DNA from: Streptomyces coeruleorubidus | GTDB lineage: Bacteria > Actinomycetota > Actinomycetes > Streptomycetales > Streptomycetaceae | Direction of reading: 5' to 3' | DNA: 64,000 bases | Assembly (NCBI RefSeq): GCF_008705135.1 | Contig: NZ_CP023694.1 | Span: forward strand, 7,725,001 to 7,789,000 | Shown here: piece by piece, positions 34,774-43,037 of the stretch | Position numbering within the stretch: the first letter of the stretch is position 1 | How the letters are laid out: each line of letters opens with the position of its first letter | Made by a program: the position numbers and the translations under genes | The notes under the pieces: model-generated | What the model saw: only the letters and a program-made list of their open reading frames with translations | Database searches by the model: none | What the model was told of the DNA's origin: nothing

Positions 34774-35205
34774 TCAGGCGGCGTCGGACATCAGGTAGCC
34801 GTGGGCGACATCGCGGCGTTCGGCGGGACCGGCGGTGCGGCGGGTGAGCCGTCTGGTCATCAGGGTGATGCAGGGCCAGGTGATGAGCGCTTCGCTCATC
34901 TCGGGGAGCCGTTCGTGGTCATCACGGCAGTGTCGGCGGGCCCGCATGATCCACGACCAAGATCGTTCCACTGCCCAGCGGCGCGGCAGGATGATGAAGC
35001 CCTTGGTTTTCGGAGGGCGTCGTACGACCTTGACGGTGATGTCGGGGTACTTCTTGGCCCACTCGATGAGGCCGTTCTTGGCGTAGGCGGCATCGGCCCA
35101 GACGACGGCGATCTCGGGGTGCAGCAGGGCGAGGCGGAACAGCAACTCCCGCGCGACCAGGGAGTCCTGGGCATCAGCGGGAGTGACCATGACCAGCAGG
35201 GCCAG
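34774..35205 (-). mobile_element. IS5-family transposase C-terminal remnant
   Basis: Reads VVWADAAYAKNGLIEWAKKY, then GFIILPRRWAVERSWSWIMR, RRHCRDDHERLPEMSEALI and MTRRLTRR: the D...WVVER (here W-A-V-E-R-S) DDE end of IS5-group transposases. The 5' half of the gene is replaced abruptly near 35205 by integrase sequence on the other strand. Confidence 0.85.
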
Positions 35206-35613
35206 GCTGCGATGATCGCGGGCGCCGGCACCGCCCGCCTGCTGCCCCGGCTGATCAAGGGCCGTACGCGGGGGCGGGTGTTCGTCACCCACCGCAAGCC
35301 GGGTCCCGGCAAGGTCATCGCGCCGCGTGACGTGTGCCCGGACACCGGGCTGGTTCGGCCGTCGTACGGCCAGGCCCGCGCCCTGCTGGATGCGCACACG
35401 GCCATCGGCGGCGTACCGGGCACGGGCTGGGACCTGCACGAATACCGGCATTCCGGGCTCACCCACCTCGGCGAGGCCGGGGCCAGCCTGCCGATGCTGA
35501 TGGCCAAGTCCCGACACAAGAAGCCGGAGAACGTACGGCGCTACTTCCACCCGTCGGCGGAAGCGATCGCCGAGGTCACCAGCCTGCTCGCACCCGGCGA
35601 CGCGCGCCGCTGA
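35206..35613 (+). mobile_element. Tyrosine recombinase/integrase C-terminal remnant
   Basis: Contains D-L-H-E-Y-R-H-S-G-L-T-H-L-G-E-A-G, the H-x-x-R box, then LMAKSRHKKPENVRRYFHPS with the likely Tyr nucleophile. The first conserved Arg region and N-terminal domains are missing. It shows that an integrative element once existed here; no att site was identified. Confidence 0.75.
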
Positions 35614-35754
35614 CCCTGCCGTCACCGGTGTGCCCTACCGCCGTCCCGGCGCCCATGCCGCCAGGGGCATAGTCGGCCAAGGTCATCCGGGGTCCGCGAG
35701 TAGCAGCGCAGGCCGGCTCCCTCCTCTTGGTCGGCCGGATCGCGGGTGGAGGTC

Positions 35755-36257
35755 TCAGACGGGGAACGTGACGTCGGTGAGCTGCTGGGACACGGCCCAC
35801 AGGCGCTGCTGGACGGCGGTGTCGTGGGACTTCTTGCTGGAGGCGACCACCTTGGGGTATCCACGGGTTTCGCCCATGCCGTCGGGCCCGTAGTACTGGC
35901 CGCCGGTGACGGCGGGATCGGTGGCCGCCATCAGGGTGGGCAGCGCTCCCATGGAGGCCGGCTGGCTGAACAGGGGCTGGAGCAGGTCTGCTCCCTTGCG
36001 CATCAGGCCGCTCAGGTTCTGCGAGAGTTCGGTGTCCGCGGTGCCGGGATGTGCGGCGGCGGCGATGGTGCTGTGGTGCGGGGCGAGGCGGCGCTGGAGT
36101 TCGTAGGTGAACATCAGGTTGGCCAGCTTGGACTGCCCGTAGGCGACAACCCGGTTGTAGGAGCGGTCGAACTGCAGGTCGTCGAAGTGGATGTCGGCCC
36201 GGATGCGGTGGCCGACGCTGCTGACGGTGACCACCCGGGAGCCGGGCACGGGCAGCA
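35755..36257 (-). pseudogene. SDR C-terminal half (copy of 15976 gene)
   Basis: Near-identical to the last 167 residues of the SDR at 15976-16899, including Y-G-Q-S-K-L-A-N-L and the end LTDVTFPV. The cofactor-binding half is missing because of the deletion, so it cannot be a working dehydrogenase. Confidence 0.92.
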
Positions 36258-36511
36258 ACCGCGCCGTCAAAGCAGCCGCTTACGCGCTCAGCGCCGACCA
36301 CACCGCCCACCCCGCCATGCAGGCCGTGGAAACCCGCGTCACCCAGGCCCTCGGCGGGCTCATCCGCAGCGCACAGGCTCAGGGCGCCCTGCGCGCCGAC
36401 TTCACCCTCGACGACCTGTACCTGATGCTCTCCAGCCTCCCCGCCGACCAGCCGCCCACCGCCCGCACCCGATGGCTCGCCCTCCTGCTCACCGGCCTCA
36501 CCACCCGCTGA
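36258..36511 (+). pseudogene. TetR C-terminal half (copy of 16991 gene)
   Basis: Encodes NRAVKAAAYALSADH through LALLLTGLTTR, the ligand-binding end of the TetR at 16991-17560. The HTH is deleted. A frame runs upstream through the antisense of the SDR fragment, but this is fortuitous. Confidence 0.9.
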
Positions 36512-36545
36512 CCGACCGTGCGGCAGGAGCGCACAGCGCTGTGTG

Positions 36546-37058
36546 CACACGACACGAAGGCAGCGGGGCGCCGCCCTGCCCATGTCTTTACCGGTCTAGG
36601 TGGGCAGGATTCACCCGGCGCCGCGGCAGGTGAGGGGGCAGTTCGGACATAGAACGCACCATCGTCGTACGGGGCGACGCGCATGGTCAGCTCCTTCCTC
36701 CCGCCCTGTCGTGTGCGGCGCTGACCGTGCAGCCGTCTTCTGACCGCTCTCCCGGTGCGGATGGAACAGCAACTTTCCCTCGGGTAGACCGCACGCCGGA
36801 AGAACTCCATGACCCTCACCTGCGCCGCCGCGGCGACGGAATTCTGCTCACTGGGCTGCCGATCGAGTGCCGCACCTGCGCCCTCTGTGCTGCGGCTTTC
36901 GAGTCGATCGCCAGGTTCAGCGAGCACAAGCTCGTTCGCCGTCTGCCCGCCGCCCTGCAGTCAGATCTGCTGACGGCCGACCCGCGACCGCAATCTCACG
37001 GCTGGCGGGCGTCATCATCTCCGAACTCCTGCACCGCAGCGGTTCCAGCTCGCCCGGC
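36546..37058. other. Gap without a supportable gene
   Basis: About 510 bp. A short minus-strand frame begins MRVAPYDDGAFYVRTAP at 36684 with AGGAAGGAGC-like sequence upstream and could be the start of a decayed gene. A plus-strand stretch near 36860 encodes C-R-T-C-A-L-C-A-A. Neither can be assigned. Confidence 0.35.
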
Positions 37059-37961
37059 TCACGGCCGTCGGCGCAGCGAGCTGGCGGGTCCGGGGGTGGC
37101 CGTCCAGCTGGCGAGGAGTCTGAGTCGTTCTTCGTCGGGGGTGCCCGGCTGGGCGGTGTAGATGGTCAGGGAATGTGCCTCGTGAGCGGAGATGGGCAGG
37201 TCCAGTGGCTGGTAGGTGAGTTCCAGGGGGCCGGCGTCGGGGTGGTGGAAGTGTTTGACGCCGCCGTGGTGGATGCGCACGTTGTGGGCGGCCCACCGGG
37301 TGCGGAATTCGGTGCTGATGGTGGACAGCTCGCCGACGAGTTGGCGCAGTGCCTTGTCGTGGGGATAGCGGCCGGCTTCGGCGCGCAGCAGGGCGACGGT
37401 GGTGTTGGCTGCGCGGTCCCAGTCGTCGACGAAGTCGTGGGCGGTGTCGTCGAGGAAGTAGTACCGGGCGAAGTTGGGGAGGCCGCGCTCACTGCTGGTG
37501 CGACTGTCGAACATCGGCGCGAACAGGGCGCGGGCGAGTGCGTTGGTGGCCACGATGTCCAGGCGGCCGTTGCTGACGAAGGCCGCGGACAGTGTCATGG
37601 AGTCGAGCAGCCACTGGACGCGGGGTGGGACGTCGATGGCCTTGCGGCGGCGCCGGGGTGCGGGGCTGGGGTGGGCGGCTTTGGCGAGGTCGAACAGGTA
37701 GATGCGTTCGTCCTCGCTCAGCTGCAGGGTGCGGGCCACCGCGTCGAGGACATCCTCGGACACGCCGCTGATGTGGCCTTTCTCCAGCCGTGTGTACCAC
37801 TCGGTGCTCACCCCGGCGAGGACGGCGACCTCCTCCCGGCGCAGCCCGGGCACGCGGCGCCGGCCGCTGGTGGGCAGGCCGACCTGTTCGGGCGTGAGCT
37901 GAGCGCGTCGGCGAGCGAGGAAGTCACGGATGTCGGCGCGGTTGTCGGAGCGGCTTTCCAT
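37059..37961 (-). CDS. XRE regulator with MmyB-like ligand-binding domain
   Basis: A 300-aa protein from ATG 37961; longer readings upstream run through the divergent MFS gene. The N-terminal XRE HTH includes RRVPGLRREEVAVLAGVSTEW and YTRLEKG. The C-terminal 180 aa (VQWLLDSMTLSAAFVSNGRL, DIVATNALARALF, PNFARYYFLD, HHPDAGPLELTYQPLDLP) are the MmyB-like domain, a PAS-like fold thought to bind small hydrophobic ligands. In actinobacteria these regulators usually stand divergent from dehydrogenase or transporter genes and recognise the shared promoter. Here the divergent gene is the MFS exporter. Confidence 0.92.
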   Translation of the reverse strand: MESRSDNRADIRDFLARRRAQLTPEQVGLPTSGRRRVPGLRREEVAVLAGVSTEWYTRLEKGHISGVSEDVLDAVARTLQLSEDERIYLFDLAKAAHPSPAPRRRRKAIDVPPRVQWLLDSMTLSAAFVSNGRLDIVATNALARALFAPMFDSRTSSERGLPNFARYYFLDDTAHDFVDDWDRAANTTVALLRAEAGRYPHDKALRQLVGELSTISTEFRTRWAAHNVRIHHGGVKHFHHPDAGPLELTYQPLDLPISAHEAHSLTIYTAQPGTPDEERLRLLASWTATPGPASSLRRRP

Positions 37962-37993
37962 GCTTCCCACGCTACGGCCCGCGATCGGGACAA

Positions 37994-38055
37994 GGGGGGT
38001 TGAGCTTGTGCCCCCTATAAACGCAGCCTCCCGCGAGGGCGGCAGGAGCGGTTTC
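37994..38055 (+). promoter_or_regulatory. Shared promoter module, site 1 (MFS gene)
   Basis: GGGGGG (37994-37999), TTGAGCTTGTG (38000-38010), CCCCC (38011-38015), TATAAA (38016-38021) and CGGTTTC starting at 38049, exactly 33 bp after the start of the TATA box. The G-run and C-run form an inverted repeat overlapping the -10. The same module occurs at 42206 and, on the minus strand, at 52952-53013. Confidence 0.75.
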
Positions 38056-38097
38056 GTGGCATGCGCACCTCGATCTCGATCGCTGCGGAGATGATGC

Positions 38098-39330
38098 ATG
38101 ACCACGCGAGGAGGAGCCCTCCACGCCCCTGCCGATGTAAGCGCCGGTGACCGCGGGCGTCCGCCTGCCCGGCTTCCGCTCGTCGTGTATGTGCTGGCGC
38201 TGGGCACGTTCCTGATGGGTACGACCGAGTTCGTGGTGGCGGGCCTGCTGCCGGAGATCGCGGGTGATGTGCAGGTCAGTGTGGCCCGGGCCGGGCTGCT
38301 GATCACGGTCTTCGCCATCGGGATGATCGTCGGCGCGCCGTTGATGGGGATGCTGACGCTGCGGTTGCCCCAGCGGCTGACGCTGATTCTCGCCCTGGGC
38401 GTTTTCGCGGCCGGACACGTCATCGTCGCGCTCGGCTCCAGCTTCACGCTGCTGCTGGGCGCCCGGTTCCTGACGGCGCTGGCGACCGGGGCGTTCTGGG
38501 CGGTGGCCAACGTGGTGGCCACCCGCGCTGCCGGCCCTGCCGCGAGTTCCCGCGCTCTGGGTGTCGTGGGCGCCGGCGCGATGCTCGCCAACGTCGTCGG
38601 TGTGCCGCTGGGTGCTTTCGCCGGACAGCTCATGGGCTGGCGGGGACCGTTCTGGGCCCTGGCCGTTTTCGGAGCGGCCGCCATGGCACTAATCGCTCGC
38701 CAGGTTCCGCACGACACCGACGGCGGCCAGACGATCTCCGTGCGCTCCGAGCTGTCCGCTCTGCGCTCGGGACGCCTGTGGCTGGCACTCGCGGCCTGCA
38801 CGACCACCACCGGCGGCGTGCTGTCGACGTACACCTACATCTCACCGCTGCTGACCGACCGGGCGGGTCTGGCCGCCGGCCTCGTGCCGCTGGTGCTGGT
38901 CGGCTTCGGCGTCGGTGCCCTGGCAGGTTTCCTGGTGGGAGGCCGCCTGGGGGACCGTCGTCCGCACGCGACGACGATCGTGGCCCCCGCGGTGACCACG
39001 GCCCTGCTGCTGGCGATCTGCCTGCTGTCCACCCACGCCGTGCCCACGGTCGCACTGATCGCCCTGCTGGGACTCTTCGGGCTGGGCGCCAACCCGGTCC
39101 TCATTTCCCTGGGCGTGCGCTTCGCAGGGAAGGCGCCCACCCTGGGGTCAGCACTGACCGTGTCGGCGTTCAACCTCGGCACCGCCATCGGGTCCTGGAT
39201 CGCCGGACTCGCCCTCGAATCCTCCTTGGGCACTACGGGCCCCGCCGTCATCGGCACCGTTATTGCCGCATTGACCCTGATCCCCACGATCGCCATCGCA
39301 CTCATCCAGCGCCGTCGCTTGGCGACATGA
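38098..39330 (+). CDS. MFS exporter (DHA1 family, AraJ/Cmr-like)
   Basis: A 410-aa protein with 12 predicted membrane segments. The first segment carries L-G-T-F-L-M-G-T-T-E-F-V-V-A-G-L-L-P, the signature of the DHA1 arabinose/chloramphenicol-efflux group, and GAPLMGMLTLRLP follows in the loop 2-3 position. These are proton antiporters that export drugs or sugars. It is the first gene after promoter module site 1 and probably forms a transcription unit with the alcohol dehydrogenase 94 bp downstream. The exported compound is unknown, perhaps the inducer of the MmyB-like regulator. Confidence 0.9.
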   Translation: MTTRGGALHAPADVSAGDRGRPPARLPLVVYVLALGTFLMGTTEFVVAGLLPEIAGDVQVSVARAGLLITVFAIGMIVGAPLMGMLTLRLPQRLTLILALGVFAAGHVIVALGSSFTLLLGARFLTALATGAFWAVANVVATRAAGPAASSRALGVVGAGAMLANVVGVPLGAFAGQLMGWRGPFWALAVFGAAAMALIARQVPHDTDGGQTISVRSELSALRSGRLWLALAACTTTTGGVLSTYTYISPLLTDRAGLAAGLVPLVLVGFGVGALAGFLVGGRLGDRRPHATTIVAPAVTTALLLAICLLSTHAVPTVALIALLGLFGLGANPVLISLGVRFAGKAPTLGSALTVSAFNLGTAIGSWIAGLALESSLGTTGPAVIGTVIAALTLIPTIAIALIQRRRLAT

Positions 39331-39424
39331 GTCCCATCAACCCAGCAGGTCGCGGCACTGCCGTGCCTTCCGCAACACGAACCGGCGCCGTAGGCGCCAG
39401 CACAACAGAGCAAGGAGTACCACC

Positions 39425-40447
39425 ATGCGTGGAGTAGTGATGTACACGGCCGGCGACGTCCGGGTGGAGGAGCGCGACGATCCGAAGATCGTCGAGCCGA
39501 CCGACGCCATCGTGAAGCTGACCGCGACCTGTATCTGCGGCTCGGACCTGTGGCCGTATCGCGGCATCGAGCCCGCCGATCACCAGGTCATGGGGCACGA
39601 GTACGTCGGCGTCGTCGAGGAGGTCGGCTCCGAGGTCAAGAACGTCAAGGTCGGCGACTTCGTCGTCGGGTCGTTCGTCATCTCCGACAACACCTGCGAG
39701 ATCTGCCAGGCCGGTTTCCAGTCCAAGTGCGTGCACGCCGAGTTCGTCGCGCAGACGATCGGCACCCAGGCCGAGAAGGCCCGCATTCCGCACGCCGACG
39801 GCACTCTCGTCGCCACTCCGGGACAGCCCGACCCCGAGCTGATCCCTTCCCTGCTGGCCGCCTCCGACGTGCTCGGCACCGGCTGGTACGCCGCCGTCGC
39901 CGCCGAGGCCGGGCCCGGCAAGACCGTCGCGGTCGTCGGCGACGGCGCGGTCGGACTGATGGCCGTCCTCGCAGCCAAGCAGCTGGGTGCGGAACGCATC
40001 ATCGCGATGTCGCGTCACCCCGAGCGGCAGAAGCTGGCCCGCTACTACGGCGCCACCGACATCGTCGAAGAACGCGGCGAGGAGGGCGTCGCGAAGATCA
40101 AGGAACTCACGGGCGGCCTCGGCGCGCACTCGGTGGTCGAGGCGGTCGGCACCCAGGAGTCCTTCATGCAGGCCGTCGGCGCCACGCGCGGTGGTGGGCA
40201 CCTGGGCTATGTGGGCGTCAACTACGACGTGAAGATCCCCGGGATCGAGCTGTTCTTCGCCGGTATCCACACCCTCGGCGGCCCGGCCCCCGTGCGCCGC
40301 TTCCTGCCGGACCTGATCCAGCTCATCTGGGACCGCAAGATCGACCCCGGGAAGGTCTTCGACCTCACCCTGCCGCTGGAGCAGGCCCCCGAGGGCTACA
40401 AGGCGATGGACGAGCGGCGCGCCACCAAGGTGATCCTCACCTTCTGA
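39425..40447 (+). CDS. Zinc-dependent alcohol dehydrogenase
   Basis: A 340-aa medium-chain dehydrogenase. Catalytic zinc ligands C-I-C-G-S-D near residue 38 and G-H-E near 58 are present. The structural-zinc loop is reduced: only three Cys are visible in N-T-C-E-I-C-Q-A-G-F-Q-S-K-C. The cofactor loop is G-D-G-A-V-G near 178. AAGGAG precedes ATG 39425. Such enzymes oxidise small alcohols or reduce aldehydes with NAD(P). With the PaoABC-like aldehyde oxidoreductase downstream, an alcohol-to-aldehyde-to-acid route is suggested. A piece similar to its N-terminus is found at 46459-46570. Confidence 0.9.
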   Translation: MRGVVMYTAGDVRVEERDDPKIVEPTDAIVKLTATCICGSDLWPYRGIEPADHQVMGHEYVGVVEEVGSEVKNVKVGDFVVGSFVISDNTCEICQAGFQSKCVHAEFVAQTIGTQAEKARIPHADGTLVATPGQPDPELIPSLLAASDVLGTGWYAAVAAEAGPGKTVAVVGDGAVGLMAVLAAKQLGAERIIAMSRHPERQKLARYYGATDIVEERGEEGVAKIKELTGGLGAHSVVEAVGTQESFMQAVGATRGGGHLGYVGVNYDVKIPGIELFFAGIHTLGGPAPVRRFLPDLIQLIWDRKIDPGKVFDLTLPLEQAPEGYKAMDERRATKVILTF

Positions 40448-40717
40448 CCCGCATTTCGCGTCCTTGTCCGCTCCTCCACACCATCGCAGCAGACAGCGCC
40501 GGCCGAGGAACTCGTCTCCTCAGCCGCTCTGTCACCCCCATCGCGTGCCGACGTGTTGCTCTGACCCCGGAGCCGTCAAGGACCGTCCAGGCCGGCCTGG
40601 CCGCCGCCCCCCCGTCCGGCTGCCGGGCCATCCAGGGCCGCCGCCGCTTCCCACTCCCCGGAGGGTGCGGCGGCGGCCCGCCCCACCACACGAAGAAGCA
40701 CACGCCGGAGGCAGTCC

Positions 40718-41854
40718 ATGCTCAACATCGCAGACGTACTGCACCGCTGGTGCCGCACAGCCCGCCCCTTCGCCCTGGCCACCGTCGTCGACGTCACCGG
40801 CAGTGCACCCCTGCCCATCGGTACGTCGGTCGCGGTGGACGAGGACGGCACCGCGGTCGGCAGCATCTCCGGCGGCTGCGTCGAGGGCGCGGTGTACGAG
40901 CTGTGCCAACAGGTGCTCCACGACCGGGGCGCCCCACAACGCGCCTGGTTCGGCTACTCCGACGACGACGCCTTCGCCGTCGGCCTGACCTGCGGCGGCG
41001 AACTCAATGTCCTCGTCCAGCGGATCGACCCCACACGGCAGCCCCACCTGACCGCCGCCTTTGCCGAGGTCGCCGAGGGCCGACCGGCCGCGGTGGCACA
41101 GATCGTGGACGGCCCTGACCGCCTCCTCGGTGCGACTGTGAGCATCCTCGGTGACGACCGCGTCGCCCACGGGACCATGGACAGCGGACCGACGTACCGG
41201 GCCGTGGCGGACCAGGCGCGTGCCCTGATGCGAATGGGGCGCACCGGAAGCGCGGCGGCCGGCGGTGGGGGAGACGACTGTCCCGGCCCGCTATCCGTGC
41301 TGGTGCACGTCCACGCCGCCCGCCCGCGCATGCTGATCTTCGGAGCGGTCGACTTCGCCGCCGCCCTCAGCCAGGCCGGGGCCTTCCTCGGCTACCGGGT
41401 CACCGTGTGCGACGCCCGGCCCGTCTTCGCCACCGCGGCCCGCTTCCCGCACGCGGACGAGGTCGTGACCGACTGGCCTCACCGCTATCTGGAACGCACC
41501 GAGGTGGACGAACGCACCGCCATCTGTGTCCTCACCCACGACGCCAAGTTCGACATCCCTCTGCTACGCCTGGCGCTCGGCACTTCTGCCGCCTACATCG
41601 GCGCGATGGGCTCGCGGCGCACCCACCACAAGCGCCTGCACCTGCTGAGGCAGGCCGGCCTGGCCGAGGACCAACTGGCCCGGCTGCGATCCCCCATCGG
41701 TCTCGACCTGGGCGCCCGCACTCCGCAGGAGACCGCCGTCTCCATCACAGCGGAGATCATCGCCCACACCAATCGGGGCACCGGGCTGCCTCTGTCGGTG
41801 ACCAGCGGCCCGATCCACCGGCCGGCCGTGAGAGAACGAGCTGCCATGAAGTGA
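40718..41854 (+). CDS. XdhC/CoxI-family molybdenum-enzyme maturation protein
   Basis: A 378-aa protein. The N-terminal XdhC_CoxI domain contains ALATVVDVTGSAPLPIGT and S-I-S-G-G-C-V-E-G, in which the Cys is thought to hold the molybdenum cofactor during sulfuration. The C-terminal Rossmann domain includes PRMLIFGAVDFAAAL and YIGAMGSRRTHHKR. The usual G-A-G loop is G-A-V, a mild deviation. It would sulfurate and insert the cofactor into the PaoABC-like enzyme encoded 530 bp downstream. CGGAGG precedes ATG 40718. Confidence 0.92.
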   Translation: MLNIADVLHRWCRTARPFALATVVDVTGSAPLPIGTSVAVDEDGTAVGSISGGCVEGAVYELCQQVLHDRGAPQRAWFGYSDDDAFAVGLTCGGELNVLVQRIDPTRQPHLTAAFAEVAEGRPAAVAQIVDGPDRLLGATVSILGDDRVAHGTMDSGPTYRAVADQARALMRMGRTGSAAAGGGGDDCPGPLSVLVHVHAARPRMLIFGAVDFAAALSQAGAFLGYRVTVCDARPVFATAARFPHADEVVTDWPHRYLERTEVDERTAICVLTHDAKFDIPLLRLALGTSAAYIGAMGSRRTHHKRLHLLRQAGLAEDQLARLRSPIGLDLGARTPQETAVSITAEIIAHTNRGTGLPLSVTSGPIHRPAVRERAAMK

Positions 41855-41889
41855 GCCGGGCGTTGAGTGCTTGCCGAGGCGGCGCTCCA

Positions 41890-42125
41890 CGCGACGGAAG
41901 TAGTGGGTCGCACCGGACAGCTACCTCGCGGGTCACGTGTATGGCAACACCGTCCTGAACGAGGTGACTTGTCGGCTGTCCGTGGCGCTCGACCGGCCAG
42001 CGACGGCCGCACGCCACGGCGACTACTACTTCCTCCGCTTCGAAGCCGCCGGCATTGGGCACGAGTGGCACCGCGACTTCACCCGCAACGTCGGCCGCGT
42101 CGCACCCGGTACGCCAGTACGCGTG
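41890..42125 (+). pseudogene. Remnant of a ferric-reductase-like FAD domain
   Basis: Similar to 47834-48115 of the intact ferric-reductase-like gene: V-A-P-D-S-Y-L, a strand L-S-V-A-L-D-R, D-Y-Y-F-L-R-F-E-A-A-G-I-G-H-E-W-H and V-A-P-G-T-P-V-R. About 27 residues between EWH and FTR are missing. It has no start or continuation. Confidence 0.75.
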
Positions 42126-42205
42126 CCATCTCCGAGTGGTTGTCGGCTTGGCCGCCGGGGTCACGGCTTCATAGCCCCAGACGGTAGTCGTGAGCCTGCT
42201 CAGGA

Positions 42206-42272
42206 GGGGGGTTGAGTTTGTGCCCCCTATAGACACGACCTTCCTCATGCGCGGCTGAGCCGGTTTCCTGAA
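42206..42272 (+). promoter_or_regulatory. Shared promoter module, site 2 (paoABC-like operon)
   Basis: GGGGGG (42206-42211), TTGAGTTTGTG (42212-42222), CCCCC (42223-42227), TATAGA (42228-42233) and CGGTTTCCTGAA (42261-42272), again 33 bp from TATA box to CGGTTTC. It lies about 110 bp before the first gene of the operon and directly after the ferric-reductase remnant. Confidence 0.75.
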
Positions 42273-42380
42273 GCACCGCAGCTCAAATCACGTCCCGTAT
42301 CCCGTACTGCACGACTTCCCGCTTGACCTGCCGCGGCGCCCTGTGCGCGGCTGATCCGTCCGTGATGTGAAGGCGTACGT

Positions 42381-43025
42381 ATGTCCACTGAACTCCCTCA
42401 GTCCTCCGTTCCTCCCCCCACCGGAGTCGACGAGCCCTCCTCGGCCCCCACCCGGCGTACCTTCATCGCCACCACCACCGCGGTCGGTGCCGTCGTTGCG
42501 GGCGGTGTGATCGGAGGCACTCTGCTCGTCGACGACGAGGTGGCCGCCGCCGGGGCCCCACCTGAGAGTCGCGTCTCCCTTACGGTCAACGGCACCCGGC
42601 GGACCGTGACCGTGGACAACCGCACCTCGCTGCTGGATCTACTGCGCGAACAGTTCGGCCTGACCGGCTCGAAGAAGGGGTGCAACGCCGGAGCTTGTGG
42701 GGCGTGCACGGTTTTCGTCGACGGGCGTCGGGTGAACTCCTGTCTGACGCTGGCGGTGCGGTTGGAGGGCGCCGAGGTCACCACGATCGAGGGCCTGGCC
42801 GAGGGCGACGAACTGCACCCGCTCCAGCAGGCGTTCGTCGACGAGGACGCCTTCCAGTGCGGCTATTGCACGCCCGGACAGATCATGTCCGGGGTGGGCT
42901 GCATCCAGGAGGGCCACACCGGCTCGCCGGAGGAGATCCGCGAGTGGATGAGCGGCAACATCTGCCGCTGCGGCTGCTACGTGAAGATCGTGCGCGCAGT
43001 CGAGCAGACCGCCGCCAGGAAGTAA
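42381..43025 (+). CDS. paoA: Aldehyde/xanthine-oxidase-type iron-sulfur subunit (PaoA/YagT-like), Tat-exported
   Basis: A 214-aa protein. The N-terminal T-R-R-T-F-I-A-T-T followed by a hydrophobic stretch is a Tat signal, as in E. coli PaoA. The plant-type [2Fe-2S] site is C-N-A-G-A-C-G-A-C...C near 94-118, and the second cluster is C-G-Y-C-T-P-G and N-I-C-R-C-G-C-Y near 160-200. It passes electrons from the molybdenum subunit and would carry the folded complex across the membrane. It is the first gene of a three-gene operon, 12 bp before the FAD subunit gene. The symbol is by analogy. Confidence 0.92.
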   Translation: MSTELPQSSVPPPTGVDEPSSAPTRRTFIATTTAVGAVVAGGVIGGTLLVDDEVAAAGAPPESRVSLTVNGTRRTVTVDNRTSLLDLLREQFGLTGSKKGCNAGACGACTVFVDGRRVNSCLTLAVRLEGAEVTTIEGLAEGDELHPLQQAFVDEDAFQCGYCTPGQIMSGVGCIQEGHTGSPEEIREWMSGNICRCGCYVKIVRAVEQTAARK

Positions 43026-43037
43026 GGAGCCGCTGAC

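Larger units (their letters stand above)
35726..36545. repeat. Direct repeat, deleted copy B (SDR/TetR locus)
   Basis: Matches 15947-17594 with the internal 827 bp absent. The junction is at the tetranucleotide GCAA (36255-36258), shared at both deletion ends in partial form (GCA/GCAA). The lost part contains the SDR 5' half, the divergent promoters and the TetR DNA-binding half. Confidence 0.9.

Noticed and set aside
38000..38021. TTGAGC as a standard -35 box with TATAAA as -10
   Set aside because: The spacing between them is only 10 bp in all three module copies, too short for a normal sigma-70-type promoter; the box is better seen as operator.
37962..38834. N-terminal extension of the MmyB-like regulator
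   Set aside because: It crosses the divergent promoter and the MFS gene; ATG 37961 gives the usual family start.
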